Assembly (NCBI GenBank): GCA_900769355.1
Contig: CAAGGG010000077.1
Coordinates: 1-53,077, forward strand
Origin: Candidatus Gastranaerophilales bacterium
GTDB lineage: Bacteria > Cyanobacteriota > Vampirovibrionia > Gastranaerophilales > Gastranaerophilaceae
Length of the DNA: 53,077 nucleotides
Direction of reading: 5' to 3'
Below, piece by piece: positions 7,764-16,364 of the stretch. Numbering within the stretch: position 1 is the first letter of the stretch; every line of letters begins with the position of its first letter. The position numbers and the translations under genes were made by a program. The notes beneath the pieces were generated by a model, which ran no database searches, was not told where the DNA came from, and was given only the letters and a program-made list of their open reading frames with translations.

Positions 7764-8564
7764 TTAATGAACCAATGACATTTTCATCGTTTTTTCAATA
7801 ATTTCATTCAAGCTTTCAGCTTTCAATGAAGCACCACCGATTAGAGCACCGTCGATGTCAGATTTAGACATTTGGTCTTCAATTGTAGCAGGTTTTACAG
7901 ATCCGCCGTAAAGAATTCTGATAGCGTCAGCAGCTTCTGCTCCGGCAACTTCTTTAACAACGCTTCTAATCATAGCAATTACTCTGTTAGCTTCATCAGA
8001 ATCACAAGTTTTACCTGTTCCGATAGCCCAGATTGGTTCGTAAGCGATTACTGATTTAGCAACATCTTCTGATGAAATACCTTCCAAAGCTGCTTTAATT
8101 TGACCTGCAATCCATTTATCTGTTACGCCTGATTCTCTTTGTTCAAGAGTTTCACCGCAGCAGATGATAGGAATTAAGCCACCAGCCAAAATAGCTTTTG
8201 CTTTTTTGTTAATCATTTCATCTGTTTCTGAGAAGTATTGTCTTCTTTCAGAGTGACCGATAATTACATAGTCACAACCGGCATCTTTCAACATTTCAAC
8301 AGAAATTTCTCCTGTGAATGCACCTGAATTTTCCCAGTGGCAGTTTTGACCAGCGATAGAAATTTTCTTTCCGCCGCAACCACAATCACATTGTACAGAG
8401 TGAACTGCACAAATTGATGTGAATACAGGAGCAATTACAACAGTTGGTAATTCTTGTGCTGAATAATCTTTTACAAAATTTGCAATTCCTTCAAAAACTG
8501 ATTTAGCTTCTGATTGGCACAAATTCATTTTCCAGTTTCCTGCAATAATAGGTTTTCTAGACAT
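7764..8564 (-). CDS. tpiA: Triose-phosphate isomerase
   Basis: Glycolytic enzyme that interconverts dihydroxyacetone phosphate and glyceraldehyde 3-phosphate. 266 residues, slightly longer than the common 250. The substrate lysine sits in AGNWKMN (residues 8-14), the electrophilic His in IIGHSERR, the catalytic Glu in YEPIWAIGTGKT (the hinge of the flexible loop 6), and the phosphate-binding YGGSVKP and GGASL are near the end. An extra cysteine-rich insert (VQCDCGCGGKK, about residues 56-66) is unusual for TIM. The start has an AAGGAG site. It is transcribed alone with its own terminator. Confidence 0.96.
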   Translation of the reverse strand: MSRKPIIAGNWKMNLCQSEAKSVFEGIANFVKDYSAQELPTVVIAPVFTSICAVHSVQCDCGCGGKKISIAGQNCHWENSGAFTGEISVEMLKDAGCDYVIIGHSERRQYFSETDEMINKKAKAILAGGLIPIICCGETLEQRESGVTDKWIAGQIKAALEGISSEDVAKSVIAYEPIWAIGTGKTCDSDEANRVIAMIRSVVKEVAGAEAADAIRILYGGSVKPATIEDQMSKSDIDGALIGGASLKAESLNEIIEKTMKMSLVH

Positions 8565-8667
8565 AATAAAAATTCTCCTTATTTTTGTAAAATTTACACT
8601 AATATTATATGAGATAAATATTTTATTGCAATAAAATAACTGGGTTAATTGTTTTTAATTTTTTTAA

Positions 8668-8699
8668 GACTCCGGATCGGAGTCCGGAGTGACAGTTAC
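8668..8699 (-). repeat. 32-nt ACTCCGATCCGGAGT element, copy 1
   Basis: On the minus strand it starts GTAACTGTCACTCC and ends in the palindrome around CCGATCCGG. Same length as the copies at 23506 and 25308. All three lie within 65 nt of a 71-nt GATTCT element. Confidence 0.75.
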
Positions 8700-8733
8700 G
8701 TTACAGATGTTTTTCGTAAGTAGTGGCTACTCT

Positions 8734-8804
8734 CGTCATTCTAAAAGCTTAGAATATTAGTATGAACGTTTAGCGAATACATAATATTCTTGCTATTCAG
8801 AATC
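8734..8804 (-). repeat. GATTCT/AGAATGACG element, 71-nt type, copy 2
   Basis: Reads CGTCATTCTAAAAGC to TGCTATTCAGAATC on the plus strand, so it is inverted relative to the copy at 25405, which shares the AATATTAT/AATATTCT arms. Confidence 0.75.
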
Positions 8805-8850
8805 TATTATTAATTATTTTGTTATAATGTCCTGCGCTGACAGTAAAGAA

Positions 8851-8890
8851 CTTATAGTCCTAACGCCTTATCGTCTTATAGACTTTTAAT
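8851..8890 (-). repeat. Octamer array downstream of dxr
   Basis: Five units. In the direction of dxr transcription they read ATTAAAAG, TCTATAAG, ACGATAAG, GCGTTAGG and ACTATAAG, then TTC. Confidence 0.75.
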
Positions 8891-8898
8891 TTCAAAAA

Positions 8899-8922
8899 GT
8901 TTGGCGGAGTACCTACCCCGCC
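8899..8922 (+). repeat. Degenerate 24-nt REP, GGCGGGG flavour
   Basis: Head GTTT (decayed GTAG), stem GGCGGAGT, loop ACCT, stem ACCCCGCC with one mismatch. 19 nt beyond the dxr stop. Confidence 0.6.
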
Positions 8923-8940
8923 GTCATGAATAACTAAAAT

Positions 8941-10095
8941 TTATTTTACATACTTCAAAATAAGTTCTTTTGTCTTTTCTCGAACTTCTTTGTCGACCTC
9001 AAAAATCTCATCAATTGTAGGATTTTTGATAACTTTATGCTCGTCACACATTTTCTTTGTGATTTCATAAATATTATAAAGCTTAATTTTTCCGTCCAAA
9101 AATGCAAAAACAGCTTCTTCGTTTGCAGCATTCAGGCAAACTGTTGCTGTGCCGCCTGTTTTACCCATTTCATAAGCAAGCTTAACCGTTGGAAATTTCT
9201 CGTAATCCGGTTTTTCAAAATCCAAATGAGCAATTTCTGCAAAACTGAAACTTTTTGACTTAATGCCTTCAAAACGTTCAGGGTACGTGATTGCGTACTG
9301 AATTGGAATATGCATGCTAGGAAGTCCGAGTTGTGCGATAACGCTTCCATCAACGTATTCAATTGCAGAATGCACGATACTTTGCGGGTGAACTACAACG
9401 TCAATATCGTTATAATCAAATCCGAACAAATGGTGTGCCTCAATGATTTCGAGTCCTTTATTCATCAAAGTTGCACTATCAACGGTAATTTTTTTGCCCA
9501 TGTTCCATCTCGGGTGTGCGAGTGCTTGTTCAACCGTTGCGTTTTTCATATCTTCGACAGTTTTGTGAAGGAAAGGTCCACCTGATGCTGTGATAATCAA
9601 TTTATCCACCTGATTAATATCTTTTATACATTGATGGATTGCACAGTGTTCGCTGTCAACAGGAACGATTTTTACGCCATATTTTTTCGCCTCAGCCATA
9701 ACAATATCACCTGCCATAACAAGTGTTTCCTTATTTGCAAGAGCAATATCAATACCGTTCCTAATAGCTGTCAAAGTCGGTCTTAATCCGATTTTGCCTG
9801 AGCATGCAACAAGAATAATGTCGTTTTCCTTGTCAGAACAAATTTCTTCAAGCCCTTCTGAACCATGAAGAACTTTATAAGCACCGTTTTTGTCATTACA
9901 GTCACAAGGAGAGTTATGACAAATATATTTCGGCTTAAATTTCTCTGCCTGTTTTTTTAACAATTCTACATTGTGTCCGCCAGCAAGGGCGATAATTTCA
10001 AATTTATCTTGAAGTTTTTCGATAACTTCCAACGCTTGAGTTCCGATTGAACCGGTTGACCCTATTATACTAATTTTTCTCTTCTTTGTGTTCAT
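8941..10095 (-). CDS. dxr: 1-deoxy-D-xylulose 5-phosphate reductoisomerase
   Basis: NADPH-dependent second step of the MEP isoprenoid pathway. 384 residues, the usual length. GSTGSIGTQALEVI (residues 12-25) is the NADPH-binding loop. LANKETLVMAG, VDSEHCAIHQC, ASGGPFLH and HPRWNMGKKITVDSATLMNKGLE carry the metal (Asp/Glu) and substrate-phosphate residues. VVHPQSIVHS is the family signature. No ribosome binding site is obvious before the ATG. Other MEP genes are not adjacent. Presence of Dxr rather than mevalonate enzymes fits a Cyanobacteria-related or Firmicutes-like lineage. Confidence 0.96.
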   Translation of the reverse strand: MNTKKRKISIIGSTGSIGTQALEVIEKLQDKFEIIALAGGHNVELLKKQAEKFKPKYICHNSPCDCNDKNGAYKVLHGSEGLEEICSDKENDIILVACSGKIGLRPTLTAIRNGIDIALANKETLVMAGDIVMAEAKKYGVKIVPVDSEHCAIHQCIKDINQVDKLIITASGGPFLHKTVEDMKNATVEQALAHPRWNMGKKITVDSATLMNKGLEIIEAHHLFGFDYNDIDVVVHPQSIVHSAIEYVDGSVIAQLGLPSMHIPIQYAITYPERFEGIKSKSFSFAEIAHLDFEKPDYEKFPTVKLAYEMGKTGGTATVCLNAANEEAVFAFLDGKIKLYNIYEITKKMCDEHKVIKNPTIDEIFEVDKEVREKTKELILKYVK

Positions 10096-10135
10096 AGTTT
10101 TTGTCTTTTATTTGCAGTGTATACTTTTATAAAAG

Positions 10136-10264
10136 TGAATAAGTTAATAAGTAAATAGGTGAATAAGTGCATTTCGCTCACTTCATTCGAATTAGTATCT
10201 AGGTGCTTTAGCACCAGTAACGAACTTATTCACTTATTGCCTTATTCACTTTTTCACTTATATT
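10136..10264. repeat. Long inverted octamer element
   Basis: Left arm TGAATAAG, TTAATAAG, TAAATAGG, TGAATAAG. Right arm is the complement of TGAATAAG, GCAATAAG, TGAATAAG and TGAAAAAG. The central part holds small hairpins, including GGTGCTTTAGCACC. It ends against the hydrogenase stop (10269-10271). The last hydrogenase codons (GTGCATAAG) resemble one more unit. Confidence 0.75.
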
Positions 10265-10268
10265 AAAT

Positions 10269-11732
10269 TTACTTATGCACTTCTGAAAACGTTTTGCTCT
10301 CGTTTACGTAAGCTGTAACTTGTTTCAAAGCCGGTTTGTAAGCGTTTACGGTTGAGTTTCCGCCCAAACAGCCCCCCGTACAAGCCATAACTTCGATTAA
10401 GTTACCCAAGTCGCAAGCACCGTTTTTAGCGTATTTTTTCAAATCTCTAACTGATTGTTTTGTCAAACCGTCGATTACAACAGGTTTAACCTCAACGCCT
10501 TCCGGAATTAGAGTTTGAACAGCTTTTGCAACCCCACCTGTTACACAGTAATTGCGAGCTTCCGCTGATGATTGAGTTGCGAATTCACTGTCTTTGCAGT
10601 CAGAAACAGTGATTTCTCTTGCTGTAAACCAAGCACCGATTTCTTCATAGTTAAGAACGTAATCTACATTTGAATTGTTAAGTGCTTCACGTTTTTTCGC
10701 AACGCAAGGGCTGAAAAATACTGTAATTGCGTCAGGATTTTCTTTCTTAACGATTTCCGCTGTGTAGAACATAGGAGTTTTTGTATCAGAACGGAACGGT
10801 TTCATTTCCGGCAAATGCTTGTCAACAAGCTCATTGTAGCCTGCACAACAAGAAGTTGTCATGAATTTTTCGCCTTTTTCCATTCTTTCGATAAATTCTT
10901 TTGATTCGTTTTTGCTTGTAATATCAGCACCTTGTGCAACTTCGTAAACATCAGTGAAACCTAATTCCATAATTGCTTCTTTCAACTGAGTTGCTGTACA
11001 AGGCAATTGTCCAACCATTGCAGGTGCAATCATTGCTATAACTTTTTTACCTGCTTTGATGTTTTTCAAAACATCAATAACTTGGCTTTTTTCGTGAACA
11101 GCACCAAACGGACAAGCTGACGCACATTTTCCACAAGAAATACATTTGTCAAAATCAATTCTTGCATGGCCGTCTTCATCTTTTGCAATTGCTCCGACAG
11201 GGCACGCATTTTCACAAGGAACAATAATTCTTTGGATTGCTTGGTAAGGACAAACTTGTGCACACATTCCGCAGTTTTTACATTTTTCTGGGTCAATGTG
11301 AGATTTGCCGTCGTGAACTGAAATTGCACCAAATCTACAAGTGCTTTCGCAAGGTCTTGCAACACAACCTTGGCACAAATCAGTTACGTAAATTCTTGAT
11401 GGAACACAACCTTTGCAGGCAGTCGTCAAAACTGTCAATGGGTGGTCTTCCAGAGTTTCGCGGTTTTCAGCATTTTTTGCAACTTCTGATAACAAAATAC
11501 TGTCATCTGTTTCTTCAATAGAAGAGCCAAGTCCAGCGATAACTCTATCTCTAAGTACTGCTCTTTCTTTATAAATACAGCATCTGTAAGGGACTTCACT
11601 TCCTTTTGGACGCATATCATAAGGAATTAATCTTGTATTTTCTTCAAAATTGTCACTCAAATAAGCCTTAATAAGTCTTACTAAAATTTCTTTCTTCAAG
11701 TGAGCTGTTTGTTTTGGAGTATTCATTGCCAT
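10269..11732 (-). CDS. [FeFe] hydrogenase, monomeric group B-like
   Basis: About 487 residues. The opening segment with RCCIYKERAVLRDR is characteristic of group B [FeFe] hydrogenases. Next comes a cysteine-rich ferredoxin part (residues about 105-210) with several CxxCxxCxxxCP-type [4Fe-4S] motifs. The H-cluster domain shows L1 TTSCCAGY (about residue 290), L2 FFSPCVAKKRE (about 338) and L3 MACTGGCLGG (about 445), so all four ligand cysteines are present. It would evolve or oxidise H2 in fermentation, with ferredoxin as the likely partner. L1 lacks the usual Pro after CC (TSCCP). I start at the ATG at 11732. A GTG at 11744 is too close to the GAGG site. No maturases (HydE/F/G) are in the window. 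A sensory rather than bulk role cannot be excluded. Confidence 0.88.
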   Translation of the reverse strand: MAMNTPKQTAHLKKEILVRLIKAYLSDNFEENTRLIPYDMRPKGSEVPYRCCIYKERAVLRDRVIAGLGSSIEETDDSILLSEVAKNAENRETLEDHPLTVLTTACKGCVPSRIYVTDLCQGCVARPCESTCRFGAISVHDGKSHIDPEKCKNCGMCAQVCPYQAIQRIIVPCENACPVGAIAKDEDGHARIDFDKCISCGKCASACPFGAVHEKSQVIDVLKNIKAGKKVIAMIAPAMVGQLPCTATQLKEAIMELGFTDVYEVAQGADITSKNESKEFIERMEKGEKFMTTSCCAGYNELVDKHLPEMKPFRSDTKTPMFYTAEIVKKENPDAITVFFSPCVAKKREALNNSNVDYVLNYEEIGAWFTAREITVSDCKDSEFATQSSAEARNYCVTGGVAKAVQTLIPEGVEVKPVVIDGLTKQSVRDLKKYAKNGACDLGNLIEVMACTGGCLGGNSTVNAYKPALKQVTAYVNESKTFSEVHK

Positions 11733-11827
11733 ATTTTCTTTCACACCTCATAGCTATTACACATACTCAAATTATGGCATAAACATGAAATTTTTCAAAA
11801 TAGAAATCAGACTTTTTACTAAGTTAT

Positions 11828-12400
11828 TTAATCTTTAATTTTTCTTGCAAGTGACAAGCCAGCAGGCAGTGGCAAAATTACGTTTTCGTAATTAGGGTTT
11901 GCGTTAATTGCATCAATAAACGGTTTACACTTAGCTTCGTGCGACAAAACGTTATCACAAGCGATAATTCCACCTACTTTAAGGTGTTTGTCAATGACTT
12001 CGTAATATTTTATATATTCTGATTTGTTTGCATCAACAAAAGCCAAATCAATTACAAAATCTTCCGGCAAATCTTCCAAAAGTTCTAATGCAGAGCCTTT
12101 TAGGGTCGTTATAACATCGTCTACTTTGCAAGTTTTAAAATTTTCTTTTGCAATATCAAGTCTTTTATCCCAAAACTCAATAGTTGTAAGGTGCCCACCG
12201 ATTGATTTTACGGCATTGCCAAGCCAAATTCCAGAATATCCGTTTGAGGTGCCGACTTCAACAACGTTTTTAGCTTTTTCGGCTCTAATTAGGGTGTATA
12301 AAAATTCTGCCGTAACTCGTGAAATATTCCAAAACTGTTTTTGTGTTTCTTCAAGTCCTGCAAGGATATTTTCAGTTGTTTCATCAAAATATTTTGTCAT
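11828..12400 (-). CDS. Class I SAM-dependent O-methyltransferase
   Basis: 190 residues, the size of the COMT-like family (PF01596, YrrM type). The SAM-binding motif I is NVVEVGTSNGYSGIWLG (residues 44-60), with the acidic TTIEFWDKRLDIA next. The metal-binding Asp and post-motif are in IDLAFVDANKSEYIKYYE and GGIIACDNVL. The substrate is unknown; relatives methylate catechols or tRNA. It starts 15 nt after the beta-propeller stop with an AAGGA site inside that gap, so it is the last gene of a dnaJ / propeller / methyltransferase unit. That linkage is positional and does not reveal the substrate. Confidence 0.85.
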   Translation of the reverse strand: MTKYFDETTENILAGLEETQKQFWNISRVTAEFLYTLIRAEKAKNVVEVGTSNGYSGIWLGNAVKSIGGHLTTIEFWDKRLDIAKENFKTCKVDDVITTLKGSALELLEDLPEDFVIDLAFVDANKSEYIKYYEVIDKHLKVGGIIACDNVLSHEAKCKPFIDAINANPNYENVILPLPAGLSLARKIKD

Positions 12401-12415
12401 TTTTAATCCTTAAAA

Positions 12416-13894
12416 CTATTTATTAATTTTGTTAATCTTGTTTGTCACAACAATTGAATTTGCCGGAATATCAATTGGAATTGTTTTTATAACCTTGTTT
12501 GTCCCGAGGTCAAAAACAGTGTACAGCGATGCTTTCGTATCTGTTATAAGAGCAATATTTGTACCTTCAATCCAACTGATTTTTGTAGAAAATCCATTAG
12601 TATTCAAATAAATTGTGTCAGTTACAGAGTCTGTTTTTGTGTCAATAACTTCAACAGAATTGTCACCGGCTCCGAGTACGTAAATTCTGTTATGGAATTC
12701 CAACATGTCGATAGGTTTTTCGCAAATCTCCATTTCTACAATCAAACCGACCGTATCATAGTCTATAATTGCAATACGATTTTTAGTTCTACTTGTAATA
12801 TAGATTTTGTCGTTTGTGTAAAGAATTTTTGAAACATTTGGGAATTTTCCTATTTCTTTCAACAAATAATTGTTATCAAGCTCAATTGCCCAGATGTCAC
12901 GAGTTTTTTTGTCATAGTAGAAAAGTTTTGTGCCATCTTCTGACAAAGTCAATTTTTCGCACATTCCAGTAATTTTAATTTGTTTGAAAAGCGTCATCGT
13001 TTCAAGATTTACCATATAAATGCTTGAATCTGTCGAACTTGAAACATAGGCAATTTTCTTTGCGTTATCAATAACGATTTCATCAGGCTGAGTTTTAGTA
13101 TAAATCTGTTTAATAATTTGATCGTCTGCAAGCGAAATCACGTCCACTGACGGCTTTTCATACGCTGTTACTAATAAAAATCTGTCATTAAAAGCTTTCA
13201 TCGTAATCGGAACATTTACTTGTGCAAGCGAGTATTCAGGAGTTTTTGCTCCCAAATTCAAGACCTGAATGTTTTTTGAGTAAGGCGATGAAACGTAAAA
13301 ACTTTTACCCCTCAATTGCGGAATTTGTGAAAGAGTTTTAAGTGTAGTACCCGATAACGCAGTGACAACAGGTTTTGAGCTCTCTACCCTAATTCCGGGG
13401 TCATTAATCGTTTTAATTTCAAGGTTTCCTATAATTGATTTCATATTATCAGGAATAACAAGACCTTTTGGCACAAGCAAATCTTGTGGCAAAAGTCCGT
13501 TTCTTAGCTCCATCGGCGGATTTGCCAGTTTGTAAATCGTTTTGTTTCCATGCGAATCAGTCATTACTTTTAATAGTGCAAAATCATTATTAAATATCAC
13601 AATATAAGGCTTTGCTGCCATTGTTTTTCCTGATGGATAAGTTTGTTTTACGGTTAATTTTTCAGGATTAATTATTTTTGCAGGGAACAAAGGCAAATAC
13701 ATTGTCCCGTCAGGCAAAACAATCATTCCGTCAAACCTAAAATCGGCTTTTGGGAAACTTTGAGTAATCGTTTGTTGAACATTTTCCGGGATTTTTGCAG
13801 CCAGAGCTGGCACCGCACAAGCGAATGTCAATGCTGATAATATTACAAGCTTAGTTGCAAAGCTCCCCAACTTTCTAGCTGCCTTTTTATTCAT
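12416..13894 (-). CDS. Secreted YncE-like beta-propeller protein
   Basis: 492 residues. A Sec signal peptide spans residues 1-32 (AFACAVPALAA at its end). After an N-terminal part rich in short strands, residues about 190-485 form repeated blades of the YVTN/YncE type, e.g. EIVIDNAKKIAYVSSSTDSSIYMVNL, IDYDTVGLIVEMEICEKPIDML and GAGDNSVEVIDTKTDSVTDTI. Such propellers are usually periplasmic or surface binding proteins. No catalytic residues are recognisable. Its ATG overlaps the dnaJ stop by one base (TAATG), so translation is probably coupled to the chaperone gene. That is an odd pairing of a cytoplasmic co-chaperone with an exported protein. Confidence 0.8.
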   Translation of the reverse strand: MNKKAARKLGSFATKLVILSALTFACAVPALAAKIPENVQQTITQSFPKADFRFDGMIVLPDGTMYLPLFPAKIINPEKLTVKQTYPSGKTMAAKPYIVIFNNDFALLKVMTDSHGNKTIYKLANPPMELRNGLLPQDLLVPKGLVIPDNMKSIIGNLEIKTINDPGIRVESSKPVVTALSGTTLKTLSQIPQLRGKSFYVSSPYSKNIQVLNLGAKTPEYSLAQVNVPITMKAFNDRFLLVTAYEKPSVDVISLADDQIIKQIYTKTQPDEIVIDNAKKIAYVSSSTDSSIYMVNLETMTLFKQIKITGMCEKLTLSEDGTKLFYYDKKTRDIWAIELDNNYLLKEIGKFPNVSKILYTNDKIYITSRTKNRIAIIDYDTVGLIVEMEICEKPIDMLEFHNRIYVLGAGDNSVEVIDTKTDSVTDTIYLNTNGFSTKISWIEGTNIALITDTKASLYTVFDLGTNKVIKTIPIDIPANSIVVTNKINKINK

Positions 13895-15021
13895 TATTGA
13901 AATACTCCCTTTACCTTGTCCATTACCGAAGTTTTCTGCTTTTTATTTGTTTGAAGTTCATACAATTTTTTGTACAAAGTTTTTTCTTCATCGGAAATTT
14001 TTACAGGTGTTTTTACTGCAACGACAACGATATGATCTCCTCGTTGAGAAGGTCTTTGTATATAAGGAATCCCTGCCCCTTTGATTTTAATCGAATTTCC
14101 GCTCTGAACTCCAGCATGAACCGTAATTTTTTGTTCACCATCAAGAGTTTTTACAACAATTTCATCGCCTAGAACGGCTTGTGCCGGCGAAATATCCAAT
14201 CTTGAATATACATCGTTCCCTTCACGTTTAAAATCACTTGAAGGTTTTACGTGAAGCACTACGTACAAATCTCCGTTTGGACCACCATTTGTGCCTGCAT
14301 CACCCTCTCTTGCAACACGAATTTTTGACATATTGTCAACACCTGCCGGAATTTTGATGTTAATTTTCTTTTCTTTTTGAATTTTACCGTGCCCTTTGCA
14401 AGCTTTGCATGGCTGAGAAATTTTCTGTCCTCGTCCTTGACAATCAGGGCAAGTTGTAATCTGCGCAAAAGAGCCGAGAGGAGTCCTTGTAACCTGTTTT
14501 ACCTGACCTGTTCCATGACATGTCGGACAAGTTATCGGTTGAGAACCTTTTTCTGCTCCTGTGCCGCCACATTCAGGACAATTTTCAAGATGGTCGAATT
14601 TGATTTCTTTTTCGCAACCAAAAACGGCTTGTTTAAAATCGATTTCAATATCAAGTCTTAAATCGTCACCTTCAACCGGAGCATTTGGATCATGAACACC
14701 GCCGCCAAAGCCGAAACCGCCCATTCCACCAAAGAATGAACTGAATATATCATTCAAGTCACCAAAGCCACCTGAGAACGGTCCCCCAGTATCAAATCCG
14801 GCGTTTTTAAGTCCGTCCTCGCCGTATCTGTCGTAAGTTGCGCGCTTGTTGTCGTCCATCAATGTTTCATATGCCTTGCCGAGTTCTTTAAATTTTTCCT
14901 CTGCATCAGGAGCTTTATTTACATCGGGGTGTAATGTTCTGGCTTTTTTTCTGAAAGCCGATTTTATTTCATCTTTTGTGGCTTCTCTTGAAACCTCGAG
15001 TATTTCATAGTAATCAGTCAT
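13894..15021 (-). CDS. dnaJ: Chaperone protein DnaJ
   Basis: Hsp40 co-chaperone that delivers substrates to DnaK and stimulates its ATPase. 375 residues, full length. The J domain (residues 3-68) contains the HPD motif in ARTLHPDVNK. A Gly/Phe-rich linker follows (about 75-115). Four CxxCxGxG zinc motifs are present (CPECGGTG, CPTCHGTG, CPDCQGRG, CKACKGHG), so this is a type I DnaJ. The C-terminal peptide-binding domains complete the protein. It is separated from grpE by a terminator and has its own TTGACT-17-AATATA promoter ending 6 nt before the ATG. dnaK lies 22 kb away on the other strand. Confidence 0.96.
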   Translation of the reverse strand: MTDYYEILEVSREATKDEIKSAFRKKARTLHPDVNKAPDAEEKFKELGKAYETLMDDNKRATYDRYGEDGLKNAGFDTGGPFSGGFGDLNDIFSSFFGGMGGFGFGGGVHDPNAPVEGDDLRLDIEIDFKQAVFGCEKEIKFDHLENCPECGGTGAEKGSQPITCPTCHGTGQVKQVTRTPLGSFAQITTCPDCQGRGQKISQPCKACKGHGKIQKEKKINIKIPAGVDNMSKIRVAREGDAGTNGGPNGDLYVVLHVKPSSDFKREGNDVYSRLDISPAQAVLGDEIVVKTLDGEQKITVHAGVQSGNSIKIKGAGIPYIQRPSQRGDHIVVVAVKTPVKISDEEKTLYKKLYELQTNKKQKTSVMDKVKGVFQ

Positions 15022-15027
15022 TTTATA

Positions 15028-15056
15028 TATATTTTTCCCTATTTCCAGTTAGTCAA
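15028..15056 (-). promoter_or_regulatory. Putative leaderless promoter of dnaJ
   Basis: TTGACT (15056-15051), 17 nt, AATATA (15033-15028), then 6 nt to the ATG. The -10 is weak; a weak GGGA could alternatively serve as ribosome binding site. Confidence 0.5.
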
Positions 15057-15101
15057 TTTTAATCCTATTTTAGCATGTAAATCCGAAAGGGCAAAGTTTT
15101 C

Positions 15102-15134
15102 AAAAAACTACCGCTGAAAGCTAGTTTTCAGCGG
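15102..15134 (-). terminator. Intrinsic terminator overlapping the grpE stop
   Basis: CCGCTGAAA pairs with TTTCAGCGG on the minus strand, followed by TTTTTT within a few bases. The grpE stop codon (TAG) lies in the loop. Confidence 0.85.
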
Positions 15135-15702
15135 TTGCAACATTAACAAGAGCAGGTCTTAAAACCTTATCTCCCATCTTATATCCTTTTTGTAATTCGT
15201 TAATAATTGTATGTTCAGGTTGTTCAGAAGTTGGAGTTTGCATTACAGCATCATGGAAATTTGGATCAAACTCTTTGCCTTCTGTTTCAATAGTTTCAAG
15301 CCCCATTTTTGTCAAAGCATCAACAACTTGTTTATGTACCAAGTCGAAGCTTTCTTTAACTTTTTCGCAATCTTCAACTTTTTCCAAAGCTTTTTTGCCG
15401 CGTTCAAAGTTGTCTAAAACTTCGATTAGTTTTTTCAAAGCGTTTTCCGTTCCAAATTTCAACAAGTTTTCTCTTTCTTGTTCTTGTCTTTTACGGAAGT
15501 TTTCAAAATCTGCTGCAAGTCTTAAATACTGCTGATTAAGCGTATCATATTTTTCTTGCAAAGCTGTAAGTTCAGCATTATTTTCAGAAGATTTTTCTTC
15601 AACATTTTCTTCTTTTTCCGTTTTTTCTTCCTCTTTAATTTCTACATTTTCATCTATATCAGAGTTTTTAAACGGATTATTGCTATGATGTTTGTGTGAC
15701 AT
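15121..15702 (-). CDS. grpE: Nucleotide exchange factor GrpE
   Basis: Exchanges ADP for ATP on DnaK. 193 residues. The first 45 are a disordered, Glu/Lys-rich tail. A long coiled coil follows (ALQEKYDTLNQQYLRLAADFENFRKRQEQERE, residues about 47-78). The C-terminal beta domain carries the family signature GKEFDPNFHDAVMQ and ends GYKMGDKVLRPALVNVA. The start has GAGG upstream. The terminator directly after the gene makes it a single-gene unit ahead of dnaJ. No HrcA gene or CIRCE-like repeat is seen nearby. Confidence 0.95.
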   Translation of the reverse strand: MSHKHHSNNPFKNSDIDENVEIKEEEKTEKEENVEEKSSENNAELTALQEKYDTLNQQYLRLAADFENFRKRQEQERENLLKFGTENALKKLIEVLDNFERGKKALEKVEDCEKVKESFDLVHKQVVDALTKMGLETIETEGKEFDPNFHDAVMQTPTSEQPEHTIINELQKGYKMGDKVLRPALVNVATAEN

Positions 15703-15796
15703 TTCTCTACCTCATAATTCTCTTAAATCTACATAAGTATATTATATAGTATCAATGTATTATCTCAACAAAAATTTATTATTTTTTAATAATCTC

Positions 15797-16048
15797 TTAA
15801 ACGGAACGAGTTCTATTCTTGCCTTTTGGAAGTTTGTTTGTGTAATAAGGAATTTTTACAGGCGCAGATTCAATGTTTGTAGGTCTTTGCGGGAATGAAA
15901 ATTCTTCCTGTGGCATTGCATAATTATAACAAGGCACAATAACCATAGAGTCGCCAACTTGACGAATTTTGTAACTTGTTGTTTCGGCAGTTGTCGGAAT
16001 TGCTGTGCACAAAAGGCATATAAGAACTGTTAAAATTATTTTATTCAT
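15797..16048 (-). CDS. Small secreted protein, second of a tandem pair
   Basis: 83 residues. Residues 1-21 are a signal peptide (ILTVLICLLCTAIPTTAE). The mature part is about 60 residues, basic and Pro-rich, with VGDSMVIVPCYNYAMPQEEF. The neighbour at 16070 has the same layout (G-x-S-x-x-IV followed by Y-x-MP), so the two look like diverged duplicates. There is one cysteine in the mature protein. The gap to the upstream gene is 21 nt, which suggests an operon. No known family and no assigned function. Confidence 0.65.
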   Translation of the reverse strand: MNKIILTVLICLLCTAIPTTAETTSYKIRQVGDSMVIVPCYNYAMPQEEFSFPQRPTNIESAPVKIPYYTNKLPKGKNRTRSV

Positions 16049-16069
16049 TTACCTACTAACCTTTCTTAA

Positions 16070-16330
16070 TTATTTATAAGAACGATATGTTGTGGAACTT
16101 GTTCTTGCTGTCCCTTTTATTCGCATTTCAGAAATATCGTGAGAATAAAGACGATTTTTATTCGGGATCTCCATTCCTTCCCCAAAATACGGTTTTGGCA
16201 TCGGGTAGAAGCGAACGATTGTTGTTGAATGTCCTGCTCGCCTACCTTTTGGACGAATTGTTCTTGCATTTACAGGCAAAATAAAAGAGAACATACACAA
16301 TATTAAAAATAAAATTGAGAATTTTTTCAT
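16070..16330 (-). CDS. Small secreted protein, first of a tandem pair
   Basis: 86 residues. A signal peptide spans residues 1-22 (ILFLILCMFSFILPVNA). The mature protein is strongly basic (RTIRPKGRRAGHSTTIV) and holds FYPMPKPYFGEG, similar to a segment of its neighbour at 15797. An AGGCGG site lies 9 nt upstream. Its start codon sits exactly at the -35 box of the divergent pabB promoter (16330-16335), so transcription of the two units may interfere. The function is unknown. Confidence 0.65.
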   Translation of the reverse strand: MKKFSILFLILCMFSFILPVNARTIRPKGRRAGHSTTIVRFYPMPKPYFGEGMEIPNKNRLYSHDISEMRIKGTARTSSTTYRSYK

Positions 16331-16358
16331 TTACACATACCGCCTATTTTGTTATAGT
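16330..16358 (+). promoter_or_regulatory. Leaderless promoter of the pabB-pabC fusion
   Basis: TTTACA (16330-16335), 17 nt, TATAGT (16353-16358), then 6 nt to the ATG at 16365. No ribosome binding site. Confidence 0.75.
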
Positions 16359-16364
16359 TAAATT

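Larger units (their letters stand above)
8565..8940. other. 376-nt gene-free gap made of repeat modules
   Basis: Contains the 32-nt element (8668), a 71-nt GATTCT element (8734), an octamer array (8851) and a degenerate GGCGGGG REP (8899). No ORF is supported. Confidence 0.7.
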
